In this document: positions 33,825 to 41,907 of the stretch, in pieces | Layout of the letters: each line of letters begins with the position of its first letter | How positions within the stretch are numbered: position 1 is the stretch's first letter | Assembly: GCF_005863245.1 (NCBI RefSeq) | Contig: NZ_VBUT01000006.1 | Location: 434,001-498,000, forward strand | DNA: 64,000 nucleotides | Direction of reading: 5' to 3' | Origin: Nocardia cyriacigeorgica | GTDB lineage: Bacteria > Actinomycetota > Actinomycetes > Mycobacteriales > Mycobacteriaceae | The notes under the pieces: model-generated | Told to the model about the DNA's origin: nothing | The model's database searches: none | What the model saw: only the letters and a program-made list of their open reading frames with translations | Made by a program: the position numbers and the translations under genes

Positions 33825-34514
33825 ATGCGTGTACTGATCGTCGAGGACGAACCGTATCTGGCCGAAGCCGTCCGCGATGGGCTGCGCCTGGAAGCGATCG
33901 CCGCCGATATCGCCGGTGACGGTGAGACGGCGCTCGAGTTGCTCAGCGTCAACGCCTACGACATCGCCGTCCTCGACCGTGACATCCCCGGGCCCTCCGG
34001 CGACGAGATCGCCCGGCGGATCGTCGCCTCCGGCAGCGGCCTGCCGATCCTGATGCTCACCGCCGCCGACCGGCTCGACGACAAGGCGAGCGGGTTCGGC
34101 CTCGGCGCCGACGACTACCTCACCAAGCCGTTCGAACTGCGAGAGCTGGTGCTGCGCCTGCGGGCTCTGGACCGCAGGCGCGCCCACAGCCGGCCGCCCG
34201 TGCGGGAGATCGCCGGGCTGCGGGTGGATCCGTTCCGGCGCGAGGTCTACCGCGACGGCCGCTACGTCGCGCTGACTCGCAAGCAGTTCGCGGTGCTCGA
34301 GGTCCTCGTCGCCGCCGAGGGCGGTGTGGTCAGTGCCGAAGAGTTGCTGGAACATGCCTGGGATGAGAACGCGGACCCGTTCACCAACGCCGTGCGCATC
34401 ACCGTCTCGGCGTTGCGTAAACGTCTCGGCGAGCCGTGGATCATCGCGACCGTCGCCGGTGTCGGGTATCGCATCGACACCCAACCGGACAACGGGGGAG
34501 GGGAGCGTGGATAG
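33825..34514 (+). CDS. OmpR-family response regulator, VanR-like
   Basis: A 229-residue response regulator. The receiver domain has EDE at 7-9 and phosphoacceptor Asp51 in AVLDRDIPGPSGD, the form common in VanR/CutR-like regulators. Lys is in DDYLTKPFELREL near 104. The DNA-binding wing (130-222) has LTRKQFAVLEVLVAAEGG and FTNAVRITVSALRKRLGEP. It overlaps the kinase start by 8 bases. It diverges from the VanY-like/DoxX-like operon, a probable target. Confidence 0.92.
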   Translation: MRVLIVEDEPYLAEAVRDGLRLEAIAADIAGDGETALELLSVNAYDIAVLDRDIPGPSGDEIARRIVASGSGLPILMLTAADRLDDKASGFGLGADDYLTKPFELRELVLRLRALDRRRAHSRPPVREIAGLRVDPFRREVYRDGRYVALTRKQFAVLEVLVAAEGGVVSAEELLEHAWDENADPFTNAVRITVSALRKRLGEPWIIATVAGVGYRIDTQPDNGGGERG

Positions 34515-35583
34515 GCCGCCCGGCCTGAGTGTTCGCCTCAAGCTCACCCTCAGCTACGCGGGCTTCCTCATGCTCGCGGGTGTGCTGCTGCTGGCGGCCG
34601 TGCTGGTGTTCTACCTGTACCTGCTCCCGGCCGGTTGGATCAACGCCAGCGGTAACTTCTGGATCGACCGTTCGCTGCTGCTGCGGGCCTTCGCACCATT
34701 CATGGCTCTGGTGCTCGTCTTCCTTCTCGTGTTCGGTCTGCTGGGCGGGTGGTTGCTCGCCGGCCGCATGCTCGCCCCGCTCACGCACATCACGGCCGCG
34801 ACCCGCCTGGCCGCGAATGGTTCACTGTCGCACCGCATCCGGCTTCCGGGTCGCAGTGACGAGTTCCGCGAACTCGCCGACGCCTTCGACACCATGCTCG
34901 CGCGGCTGGAAGCGCACGTCGGGGAACAGCAACGATTCGCGGCGAACGCCTCCCACGAGTTGCGCACACCGCTGGCGATCACCCAGACCCTCCTCGACGT
35001 CGCCCGCAACGATCGCGACACCGACACCGGCGAACTGGTCGACCGCCTGCACGCCGTCAACGCCAGGGCCATCGACCTCACCGAAGCGCTACTGGTGCTC
35101 AGCCGGGCCGACCGAGGTTCGTTCACCCGGGAGCCGGTGGACCTGTCCCTGCTCGCCGAACAAGCCGCGGAAACCTTGCTCCCGCTGGCGGAGCGCCACG
35201 GCGTCGTCGTCGAGACCTCCGGCGAGATCGCACCCACGCACGGTTCGGCTGCGCTTTTGCAGCAGATGACGACCAACCTCGTGCACAACGCCATCGTCCA
35301 CAACCTGCCCGAGCGCGGCGCGGTGTGGGTCACGACCGGAGTCCACGGTGGCGGTGTGGTGCTCACGGTGGAGAACACGGGTGAAACGCTCACCCCGCAG
35401 GTGGTTTCGACCCTGGCCGAGCCGTTTCAGCGGGGTACCGAACGCGTCCGCACCCATCACGCGGGCGTCGGCCTCGGCCTCGCCATCGTCGACAGTATCG
35501 TTCGCGCGCACGGCGGGATCCTCACTCTCGCAGCGCGTCCCGCCGGCGGACTCCGGGTGACAGTGCGACTACCCGGGCCGTAG
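34507..35583 (+). CDS. Sensor histidine kinase, VanS-like
   Basis: A 358-residue kinase with two membrane helices (about 16-40 and 58-84) and a very short external loop of about 17 residues, so it may sense a signal within the membrane. HAMP lies at about 85-135. His150 is in ANASHELRTPLAI. The ATPase part has N-box TNLVHNAIVHNLP, G1 VENTGE and G2 [14 protein letters not shown] 34507 overlaps the regulator end; an earlier frame overlapping the regulator is rejected. It pairs with the preceding regulator. The small loop is typical of envelope-stress kinases. Confidence 0.92.
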   Translation: MDRPPGLSVRLKLTLSYAGFLMLAGVLLLAAVLVFYLYLLPAGWINASGNFWIDRSLLLRAFAPFMALVLVFLLVFGLLGGWLLAGRMLAPLTHITAATRLAANGSLSHRIRLPGRSDEFRELADAFDTMLARLEAHVGEQQRFAANASHELRTPLAITQTLLDVARNDRDTDTGELVDRLHAVNARAIDLTEALLVLSRADRGSFTREPVDLSLLAEQAAETLLPLAERHGVVVETSGEIAPTHGSAALLQQMTTNLVHNAIVHNLPERGAVWVTTGVHGGGVVLTVENTGETLTPQVVSTLAEPFQRGTERVRTHHAGVGLGLAIVDSIVRAHGGILTLAARPAGGLRVTVRLPGP

Positions 35584-35594
35584 GGTGCGCACGT

Positions 35595-35975
35595 TCAGAG
35601 GAACAGGCCGAGCACGGCACCACTGACGATCAGCTTGAGCACCCAGTCGGTCATATGCACCAGGGCGGTCGGGATCGGGACGTTCTCGTGCACGATGGCG
35701 CCTGCGAGGATGGTGACCGGAAGTACCGCAACGATCGCGCCGAGCGCCGCTCCGGCGGCGACGCCGTGCCGATCACCGGCGAGCAAAAGCGCTGCCAGCA
35801 CGGCGGCCGCAACGAGACCGCGCAGCAGCACGAACGCCATCTGGACCGGCACACCGACCCCTGGCCGTGGGGTACTCGTTTTCGCCACCTGGACGGCGAC
35901 CGGGGGTACCGCGTACAGCACCGCACTGAGGACGAACGAGACGACGGCCGCGACGACGACACCTATGACAACCAT
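35595..35975 (-). CDS. DUF1761-like small membrane protein
   Basis: A 126-residue protein with four predicted helices (about 3-25, 48-66, 72-92 and 106-125). The layout and the C-terminal THMTDWVLK-type segment (ALVHMTDWVLKLIVSGAVLG) resemble DUF1761. It has no known biochemical role. It is divergent from the TetR gene at 36052 and its promoter contains one of two matching 20-bp operators, so it is probably the main target of that TetR. Confidence 0.7.
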   Translation of the reverse strand: MVVIGVVVAAVVSFVLSAVLYAVPPVAVQVAKTSTPRPGVGVPVQMAFVLLRGLVAAAVLAALLLAGDRHGVAAGAALGAIVAVLPVTILAGAIVHENVPIPTALVHMTDWVLKLIVSGAVLGLFL

Positions 35976-35984
35976 GGCCAGCTC

Positions 35985-36043
35985 CTTTAGTACGGTCTAG
36001 TACTCAATTTAGGGCGACGTATAAGTACTGTCAAGTACTAAAG
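35985..36043. promoter_or_regulatory. Duplicated CTTTAGTAC-N5-AGTACT operator
   Basis: Site 1 at 35985-36004 reads CTTTAGTAC-GGTCT-AGTACT. Site 2 at 36024-36043 is the same sequence on the other strand, CTTTAGTAC-TTGAC-AGTACT. Within each site the GTAC cores are 10 bases apart, one helical turn. Site 1 abuts the membrane-protein gene, site 2 the TetR start, so each promoter has its own copy. Confidence 0.85.
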
Positions 36044-36051
36044 TGGGCGGC

Positions 36052-36669
36052 ATGAACTCTGGAGGTGTGCGTCGTGGCCGGCCGCCGGGCAAGACCGGCG
36101 CCGAACTGCTGGCCGTCGCTCGCGAGCTGTTCCTCGAGCGCGGTTTCGCGGCGTCGACGATGGACGAAATCGCCGCGCGGGCACGAATTTCCAAAGCCTC
36201 GCTCTATCGCGAGCATCCCTCGAAGGCCGGCCTGTTCGCCGCCGTCGTCGAGCAGTGGGCCGACGCCGGCCGCGACGCCGTGCGACCGGCCCTGGACAGA
36301 CTCGAAGCCGCCGAGGACGTCCGCGACGGGTTGCAGACCTGGGCGCAGACCCTGCGGGCCGCCATCCTCGCTGCGCCCGTGATGGAGATGCGCCGACTGG
36401 TCACCGCCGAGGCGGCCCGCCTGCCCGAGGTCGGGGCCACCTATCTGCACAAGAGCTGGATCAGGAACATCGGCGACCTCGCCGCCACACTCCGGACCCT
36501 CGAGGCCCGCGGCCTGCTGCGAGTCCCGGACCCCGCGGCCGCCGCTGAACAACTGACCTGGCTGGTCGTCGGCGCCCCGCTGAACGCCCGGATGCTCGAT
36601 GCGACGGCAGAGATCCCGGATACCGTGGACGGGGCGGTGGAGGTTTTTCTGGCGGCCTACGGGAGATGA
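36052..36669 (+). CDS. TetR family transcriptional regulator
   Basis: A 205-residue protein. The AcrR-like TetR_N domain is at about 10-60 (RRGRPPGKTGAELLAVAREL, then MDEIAARARISKASLYREHP, quoted in part). The ligand domain has the TetR_C_7-like MEMRRLVTAEAARLPEVGATY segment and WLVVGAPLNARMLD near the end. It divides from the DUF1761-like gene across a duplicated operator and probably represses both. ATG 36052 is chosen (GTG-rich region upstream). Its last 13 bases overlap the end of the convergent glycosyltransferase gene. Confidence 0.87.
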   Translation: MNSGGVRRGRPPGKTGAELLAVARELFLERGFAASTMDEIAARARISKASLYREHPSKAGLFAAVVEQWADAGRDAVRPALDRLEAAEDVRDGLQTWAQTLRAAILAAPVMEMRRLVTAEAARLPEVGATYLHKSWIRNIGDLAATLRTLEARGLLRVPDPAAAAEQLTWLVVGAPLNARMLDATAEIPDTVDGAVEVFLAAYGR

Positions 36670-37832
36670 CCATGCGCGGCGGTGACCGCCGCTGATATCC
36701 GTGCCCGGAAGATCTCGGGGGAGAAGTTCATCGCGTGGGCTCTGATCGCCGGCGGGTCGTAGCGTGCCGGGTCGAAATCGCGCATGGCCCGCGCGAGCCG
36801 GGCGATGACGGCGGTATCCGGGCCGACATCCAGATGTTCACCGGTGATTCCCGCGACGACGGTATCGAGGGCGCCGCCGGCGCCGAGGGCGAGAACGGGA
36901 GTGCCGCATGCCATTGCTTCTACGGGGACGATGCCGAAGTCTTCGACTCCCGGCATGACGAGTGCCCGGCAGCGGCGATACATGTCGAGCAGAATGTCGT
37001 CGGGTGCGGCGCCGAGGAAGGTCGTTTCGGCGCCTGCGAGGGTCGCGAGGTGGCGGCGCGCGCGGCCGTCGCCGAGGATGACGAGCCGGCAGCCGGCGTG
37101 CTTGGCGGCGTGGACGGCGAGGTCGGGGCGTTTGTAGGGAACCAATCGGCCTGCGAAGAGGAAGAAGTCTTCGCGAGAGACGTCGTCGGCGGGGGAGAAG
37201 CGGTCGAGCCGGACCGGTGGGTTGATGACCGTCGCGGGTACGCCCCACCAGTCGCGGACGCGATCGGCGACCGCGCGTGAATTGGCGATGACCCGGGTCA
37301 GTCGCGGCGCGGCGCGCGTCTCCGCGTGCCGGGCCAGTCTGCCGAGCGCGGCCAACGCCACCTGGCCCGCGCGGCCGCCTGATTCCTGGGCACGGAACGC
37401 GCGGTCCCACGCCCAGCGGGCCGGGCTGTGCACGTAGGCGATCACCGGGGCGTCGGTCGCGAAAACCGCCTGGGTGGCGAAGGAATGGTGACTGACGAGC
37501 ACAGCGTCGTAGCCATTGCGTAGCGGCAATGTACGCAGAACCCGCGGCGTGAACGGGAGCAGCGGCGCGTGGGTGCGGCCACCGGTCGCGGCGTAGACGC
37601 GATCGAGCCAACTGCCGTGGACGGGACTTCGCTGGTGGCCGTCACCGGCGTCGCTCGAGTGGTCCCGGGCGGCACGACATACGGCCCGGGCACCATCGGG
37701 TGTGACGATGGGCGCGTACACCTGCGCGTCCGGCCACGTCTGCATGAACTCGGCGACCACTGCCTCGGACCCGCCGTACTCGGTGAATCGCTCGTGCACG
37801 ATGGCGATTCGGGGATCGGTCATCCTGGTCAC
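36657..37832 (-). CDS. GT4 family glycosyltransferase (WbaZ-like)
   Basis: A 391-residue GT-B glycosyltransferase. N-terminal acceptor domain: ERFTEYGGSEAVVAEFMQTW near 14-33, SHHSFATQAV and AYVHSPARWAWDRAF (mannosyltransferase WbaZ-type signature). C-terminal donor domain: FLFAGRLVPYKRPDLAV near 223, VILGDGRARRHL and the E-x7-E motif in EDFGIVPVEAMACGTPVLA near 301-319. It transfers a sugar, plausibly mannose from GDP-mannose, to the lipid-linked repeat unit in the cytosol. It is the last gene of the ten-gene operon, 52 bases after the aminotransferase stop. Confidence 0.86.
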   Translation of the reverse strand: MTRMTDPRIAIVHERFTEYGGSEAVVAEFMQTWPDAQVYAPIVTPDGARAVCRAARDHSSDAGDGHQRSPVHGSWLDRVYAATGGRTHAPLLPFTPRVLRTLPLRNGYDAVLVSHHSFATQAVFATDAPVIAYVHSPARWAWDRAFRAQESGGRAGQVALAALGRLARHAETRAAPRLTRVIANSRAVADRVRDWWGVPATVINPPVRLDRFSPADDVSREDFFLFAGRLVPYKRPDLAVHAAKHAGCRLVILGDGRARRHLATLAGAETTFLGAAPDDILLDMYRRCRALVMPGVEDFGIVPVEAMACGTPVLALGAGGALDTVVAGITGEHLDVGPDTAVIARLARAMRDFDPARYDPPAIRAHAMNFSPEIFRARISAAVTAAHGHLP

Positions 37833-37884
37833 CTACTTGTGCGGGCCGAGCTGGTGGGTGGATGCGGGCGAAGCCGGACCCGGA

Positions 37885-39255
37885 CTAGACGGCAGAGCGT
37901 GGGACGCCGGCCGCTGTGTCCGCCCGATCCGTGAACGGGGCGACCCGGCGAGGTGCCGCGCGGCTTCGCAGGGCGGGTGCGACGGGACGACCTTCGAGCA
38001 GCCCCGCCACGCTGCCCTGCTCCAGTGCCCTGCGGTACACCACCGCCGCATGCAGGCACGCCTCGACCGTCTCGTCGATCGCGGCATCATCGTGAGCGGC
38101 GGACACGACCAGCGACTGCCCGAGCACACCGTGGCGCAGCAACTCCTGGATGAACAGCGTCCGAAACGCCTGCGACGGTGCGCCGGTCAGATCGGCCGTC
38201 TGGTAGAGCAGGCACGACGGCCGGCCGAGAACCCGGAGATGGTCGGCGATTCCGAGATCGGCGGCGACAGCGTTCACCGCCGCGGCCAGGCGGTGGCCGG
38301 ACCGCTCCATTCTCCCGACCGGGTCGGCGGTGGCGTAGGCATGGACCACGGCGCGGAAGGCGGCGAGCGAACCGGATTCGGGACCGTGCGTCGTGGACAG
38401 CAGGAACACCCGGTCGCGGTCGGTGCGCAACCCGCCGAGTTCCATGAACTCCCGCTTGCCCGCGAGCGCCGCGATCGGAAACCCATTGCCCATCGCCTTA
38501 CCCCAGCACGACAGGTCGGGGCGCACACCGTACACCTCCTGGGCGCCGCCGGCGGCCCACCGGAAACCGGTGATCATTTCGTCGAGGACCAGCAACGTGT
38601 CGTACCGATCACACAGGGCGCGAACACCCTTCAGATATCCCGGCTCCGGTTCGGCGAGCGCCGTCGCCGCCTCCATGACGACGCATGCGACCGGTTGCCC
38701 GGCCAGGACTTCGGCCAGCGAGCCGAGATCGTTGTACCGGAATCGCACCGTGGTCCGTGCGCCGGGAACGCCGCGGTCCATCGCAGTCGTGCCGATGAAC
38801 CAGTCGTCGACCGAGAAGAAGGGCTGATCGCACACCGCGACGACCTCGCGCCCGGTGGCACCGCGCGCCAACCGCACCGCCGCGGTGGTGGCGTCGGAGC
38901 CGTTCTTGGCGAATTTCACCATGTCCGCGCCGGGCACCAGAGACAGGAAGTCCTCGGCTGCGAGGAGTTCCAGCTCGGTGGGCCGGGTGAAGTTCACCCC
39001 CTGCGCGATGGTTCGGCAGACGGCCTCGACCACCGGCCGGTAGCCGTGCCCGAGGGTCACCGAGCGTAGCCCCATTCCGTACTCGACGTATTCGTTGTCG
39101 TCGCAGTCCCATACCCGACAGCCATTGCCGCGCACCAGGACCGGCGCCATGTTCTCCGGATACTGGTCCGGGCCACGGGCGTAGGTGTGTGCGCCGCCCG
39201 GCACCAGATCGTGCAGTCGCGCCTGTGCGGCGTTACTGCGGGTGAACTCGCGCAT
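37885..39255 (-). CDS. PLP aminotransferase of the glutamate-1-semialdehyde aminomutase type
   Basis: A 456-residue class III aminotransferase. VPGGAHTYARGPDQYPE at about 18-34 starts the GSA-like domain, and YGMGLRSVTLGHGY follows. NGSDATTAAVRLARG near 117 is the cofactor phosphate site, LDEMITGFR near 223 supplies the PLP-ring Asp, and the PLP Lys sits in CWGKAMGNGFPIAAL near 252. The true HemL is a housekeeping gene; within this polysaccharide operon the protein more likely transaminates a sugar or makes a polyol/amino substituent. A Pro/Arg-rich 35-residue tail is unusual. The start overlaps the GNAT gene by 23 bases. Confidence 0.82.
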   Translation of the reverse strand: MREFTRSNAAQARLHDLVPGGAHTYARGPDQYPENMAPVLVRGNGCRVWDCDDNEYVEYGMGLRSVTLGHGYRPVVEAVCRTIAQGVNFTRPTELELLAAEDFLSLVPGADMVKFAKNGSDATTAAVRLARGATGREVVAVCDQPFFSVDDWFIGTTAMDRGVPGARTTVRFRYNDLGSLAEVLAGQPVACVVMEAATALAEPEPGYLKGVRALCDRYDTLLVLDEMITGFRWAAGGAQEVYGVRPDLSCWGKAMGNGFPIAALAGKREFMELGGLRTDRDRVFLLSTTHGPESGSLAAFRAVVHAYATADPVGRMERSGHRLAAAVNAVAADLGIADHLRVLGRPSCLLYQTADLTGAPSQAFRTLFIQELLRHGVLGQSLVVSAAHDDAAIDETVEACLHAAVVYRRALEQGSVAGLLEGRPVAPALRSRAAPRRVAPFTDRADTAAGVPRSAV

Positions 39256-40564
39256 CGGCTACCTCCTGTCCGACGGTCACCGCCCATAGGCCGTGATCGG
39301 CGCGCCTGCCGCGTGGGCCGGCATAGGCGCGCATGGTTCCTTCCTTCACCAATCCGGACCGGGCAGTGGCGACGGCGGATTCGGTGTCGTCTTCCTCGAC
39401 GGCCATGGCGATCCGATACAGTCCGAGCTGCTCGAACCCGTACTCCAGCAGCCGCCGCGTGACGGTGACCCGCAGTTCGCGGTCGGCGACGTCCGGATCG
39501 ATCCAGAGGTGGATCCAGGCATTGCGGTCGAACATGTCCAGACCGAACAGCGTGGCCTCGCCCGCATAGGAATCGTTGTGCACGATCGCGAACACCAGTC
39601 CATGGCTGGTACGCAAACCGGTTCTGCTACACCACCACTCGTACGCCCATCGGCCGTAGGAGGGTGTCGATGCGGGCCGGGCGGCAGTGGGCGAGTGCTC
39701 CTGGCCGTCTCGCCTGGCCCGCCGCCAGGCCGCGCCGTCGGATAACCGCAGGCTGCGCACCACGACTCCCGGACCCGCCGCCAGCGACACGACGCCGGGG
39801 CTACGGACGGCCTGGAAACGTCGTCGGAGCCGTCCCAGCGTGTATCGCGCAGACACAGCGACAACCGTGATCGCATCGGGGCCGTCATACGACGGTGGCT
39901 CCGCGGTGGTGCGCACCCGGCGGGCGGGATGACGGGCCTGCGCGCGCTGGATCCACTGCCCGGTGAACCCCTGCCGCGGAATGTCGGCTCTGGTCAGCGC
40001 CCACAGCTCGTGGTCACGCCGTGCGCCGCCGGCGTCGAAGTACTGCGCCATGCGTGCCTCGCGGCAGAATCCGAGATCGGCGGCCCCGCGGACCGCGGCG
40101 ACGTTCTGTGGTGCGACGGGTGCCACGATGCGTTCCAGCCCGATCCGGTCGAAACCGAAGTCGAGCACGAGGGAGGCGGCCAGGCCGCCGAATCCGTGCC
40201 GGGCCAGGGTGGCGTCGATCCAGATGCTCAATTCGGCGCTGCCGGTGCGTCGATCGACCGAGACCAGATCGCATTGGCCCGCGAGCCTGCCGTTGATCTC
40301 GATGACGCAGGCGAGGCGGCGGCCAGTACACGCCTCGGCGCGGGCGGTGACGAGTTCGCGGGCCCACTGAACATCGGAATGCCTCGCTGCCCAGTCCAGC
40401 TCGCTGGTATGCCAGAACGGCTCGATGAGCAGGCGATCACGCAGCCGGATCCGGCGCCACGCGGCCGCATCGCCGACCCGGGGCGGCCGCAACACCACGG
40501 TCGCGCCGAACAGTCGCACCGGGCCCAACTCGACAGCGGACAGATCGCTGAGGCGGCGGTTCAT
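39233..40564 (-). CDS. Two-domain GNAT acetyltransferase
   Basis: A 443-residue fusion of two GNAT domains. Domain 1 (about 15-190) is RimJ-like with FGATVVLRPPRVGDAAAW, LACVIEINGRLAGQCDL and an acetyl-CoA loop RHGFGGLAASLVLDFGF. Domain 2 (about 260-435) has VVVRSLRLSDGAAWRRAR, LVFAIVHNDSYAGEATL and LLEYGFEQLGLYRIAMAVEE, but its CoA loop (VADRELRVTVTRR) lacks the G-x-G pattern, so it may be inactive or bind substrate only. It probably acetylates an amino or hydroxyl group of the glycan or its precursor. ATGA overlap with the beta-helix gene upstream; an open extension before ATG 40564 is rejected for that reason. Confidence 0.8.
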   Translation of the reverse strand: MNRRLSDLSAVELGPVRLFGATVVLRPPRVGDAAAWRRIRLRDRLLIEPFWHTSELDWAARHSDVQWARELVTARAEACTGRRLACVIEINGRLAGQCDLVSVDRRTGSAELSIWIDATLARHGFGGLAASLVLDFGFDRIGLERIVAPVAPQNVAAVRGAADLGFCREARMAQYFDAGGARRDHELWALTRADIPRQGFTGQWIQRAQARHPARRVRTTAEPPSYDGPDAITVVAVSARYTLGRLRRRFQAVRSPGVVSLAAGPGVVVRSLRLSDGAAWRRARRDGQEHSPTAARPASTPSYGRWAYEWWCSRTGLRTSHGLVFAIVHNDSYAGEATLFGLDMFDRNAWIHLWIDPDVADRELRVTVTRRLLEYGFEQLGLYRIAMAVEEDDTESAVATARSGLVKEGTMRAYAGPRGRRADHGLWAVTVGQEVADARVHPQ

Positions 40565-41907
40565 CGGCGTGGTCGCTGTGTACCCAGCGATGCGGTCGTC
40601 ACGGCGCCGTCGGTCCCCACCGATAGCCGCCAGTAGGTGCCCTGTTCGTCTTTCAACACGATTCCCCCGTCCGTCCGCTCCGAGAGCCACGCACCGCTGG
40701 GCAGCACCGCCGCGAGCACCTGCCGTTGCGGGTTCCTGGCTTGGAAGAGATCACCATCGCCCTCACCTCCCTGCGCGACGACGGTCGTGCTGAACCGCGC
40801 GCCCGTGCCACGTCCGATCACGTTCCAGCCGACGGGGAAGACCGCGGGGTCGATGTCCTCGCGGGTACCCGAGATGAGGTTCACCGCGGTGCCCTCGGGG
40901 CAGCCGGCCGCATCGATCCGTAGCTCGACCGGGGGTGTGTCGTCGTCGGCGTCGAACTCGACATTGGCCAGGTAGGGCTGACGGCAGTACACGAGGTCGA
41001 GGCAGACCGCGCGCGCGGCGACCTTGCAGTTGACCATCCCGAACTGCGCGGGCCCGCCCTGTCCGGCCGCGCCGACCGACAGTGCGGTATCGGCACCTTC
41101 GAACCAGACATTGGTGAACCACCAGTCGTTCGCGGCGCCGTCGACGACCACATGCCGATCGGTGGTTCGCGGGTCCTTGTCGGCGACGAATTCGACATTG
41201 GTCAAGGACAATCCGGCATTGTGGTCGCCGCCGGTGCCGAGCACACCGATGCGGTTGTCGGCGAACTTGGAGGCGGTCACGTAGTTCTGGATGCACGAGG
41301 TGACCACGCCGTAGCCGAAATTGTTGATATCGCAGTCGATGAACGTCGTGCCGCCGGTATTGCGGTCCAGGACGACTCCGCGTTGTTCGGCGTAACGCGG
41401 ATGATTCTCGCTCTGATGGTTGCCGCGCAGCACCACCGATTCGAACGAGCATCGGAAGCATTCGGAGAGCGCGACCGCGGTCGAGCGGGGGCCGCTGGTG
41501 AAGATTCCCATGCGCGCGAACCGCACGCGCTGTCGCCGGGTCAAGGCGATGAGCGTGCCGTCGCCTTCGTAGACGATGGTGGTGGCATCGCCACCATCGC
41601 CGAGTACCGCGGTGTAGTCGGGCAGCGCCGGCCACGATGTGACCAGGTAGTGCCCGGCGGGCAGATACAACACCAGCGGGCCGTCGCCGGGCGCGGCGGC
41701 CCTGGCCAGGGCCTCGGTGTCGTCGGCGTGCCCGTCGCCGACCGCGCCGAAGTCACGGACGTTGCGTGCCGCGGGCGCATCGGTGACCCGAGGTGAGCGC
41801 GGTGCCGGCTCCGAGGGCGCGGCACACGACGCCAGCGCGCCCGCCGCGGTCGCGCCGAGCGACGCCGCGAGCATGTGCCGGCGTGGTACCGCTGGGTTAT
41901 CGGTCAT
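40561..41907 (-). CDS. Tat-dependent lipoprotein with pectate-lyase-like beta-helix
   Basis: A 448-residue exported protein. Residues 1-28 read as a twin-arginine lipoprotein signal: RRHMLA at 9-14 and lipobox LASC with Cys28. RNVRDFGAVGDGHADDTEAL at about 51-70 is the hallmark entry of the Pectate_lyase_3/GH28-like right-handed beta-helix. Repeated Val/Asn/Ser-rich coils follow to about 380 and end in a short beta cap (GGIVLKDEQGTYWRLSVGTD). It may cut, trim, bind or epimerise the polymer at the outer membrane face. Catalytic residues cannot be assigned. It sits between the chain-length gene (11-base overlap) and the GNAT gene (ATGA overlap). ATG 41907 is the signal-peptide start. Confidence 0.82.
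   Translation of the reverse strand: MTDNPAVPRRHMLAASLGATAAGALASCAAPSEPAPRSPRVTDAPAARNVRDFGAVGDGHADDTEALARAAAPGDGPLVLYLPAGHYLVTSWPALPDYTAVLGDGGDATTIVYEGDGTLIALTRRQRVRFARMGIFTSGPRSTAVALSECFRCSFESVVLRGNHQSENHPRYAEQRGVVLDRNTGGTTFIDCDINNFGYGVVTSCIQNYVTASKFADNRIGVLGTGGDHNAGLSLTNVEFVADKDPRTTDRHVVVDGAANDWWFTNVWFEGADTALSVGAAGQGGPAQFGMVNCKVAARAVCLDLVYCRQPYLANVEFDADDDTPPVELRIDAAGCPEGTAVNLISGTREDIDPAVFPVGWNVIGRGTGARFSTTVVAQGGEGDGDLFQARNPQRQVLAAVLPSGAWLSERTDGGIVLKDEQGTYWRLSVGTDGAVTTASLGTQRPRR

Noticed and set aside
37702-39069. 455-codon + strand open frame
   Set aside because: Antisense to the PLP aminotransferase with its intact lysine and phosphate motifs.
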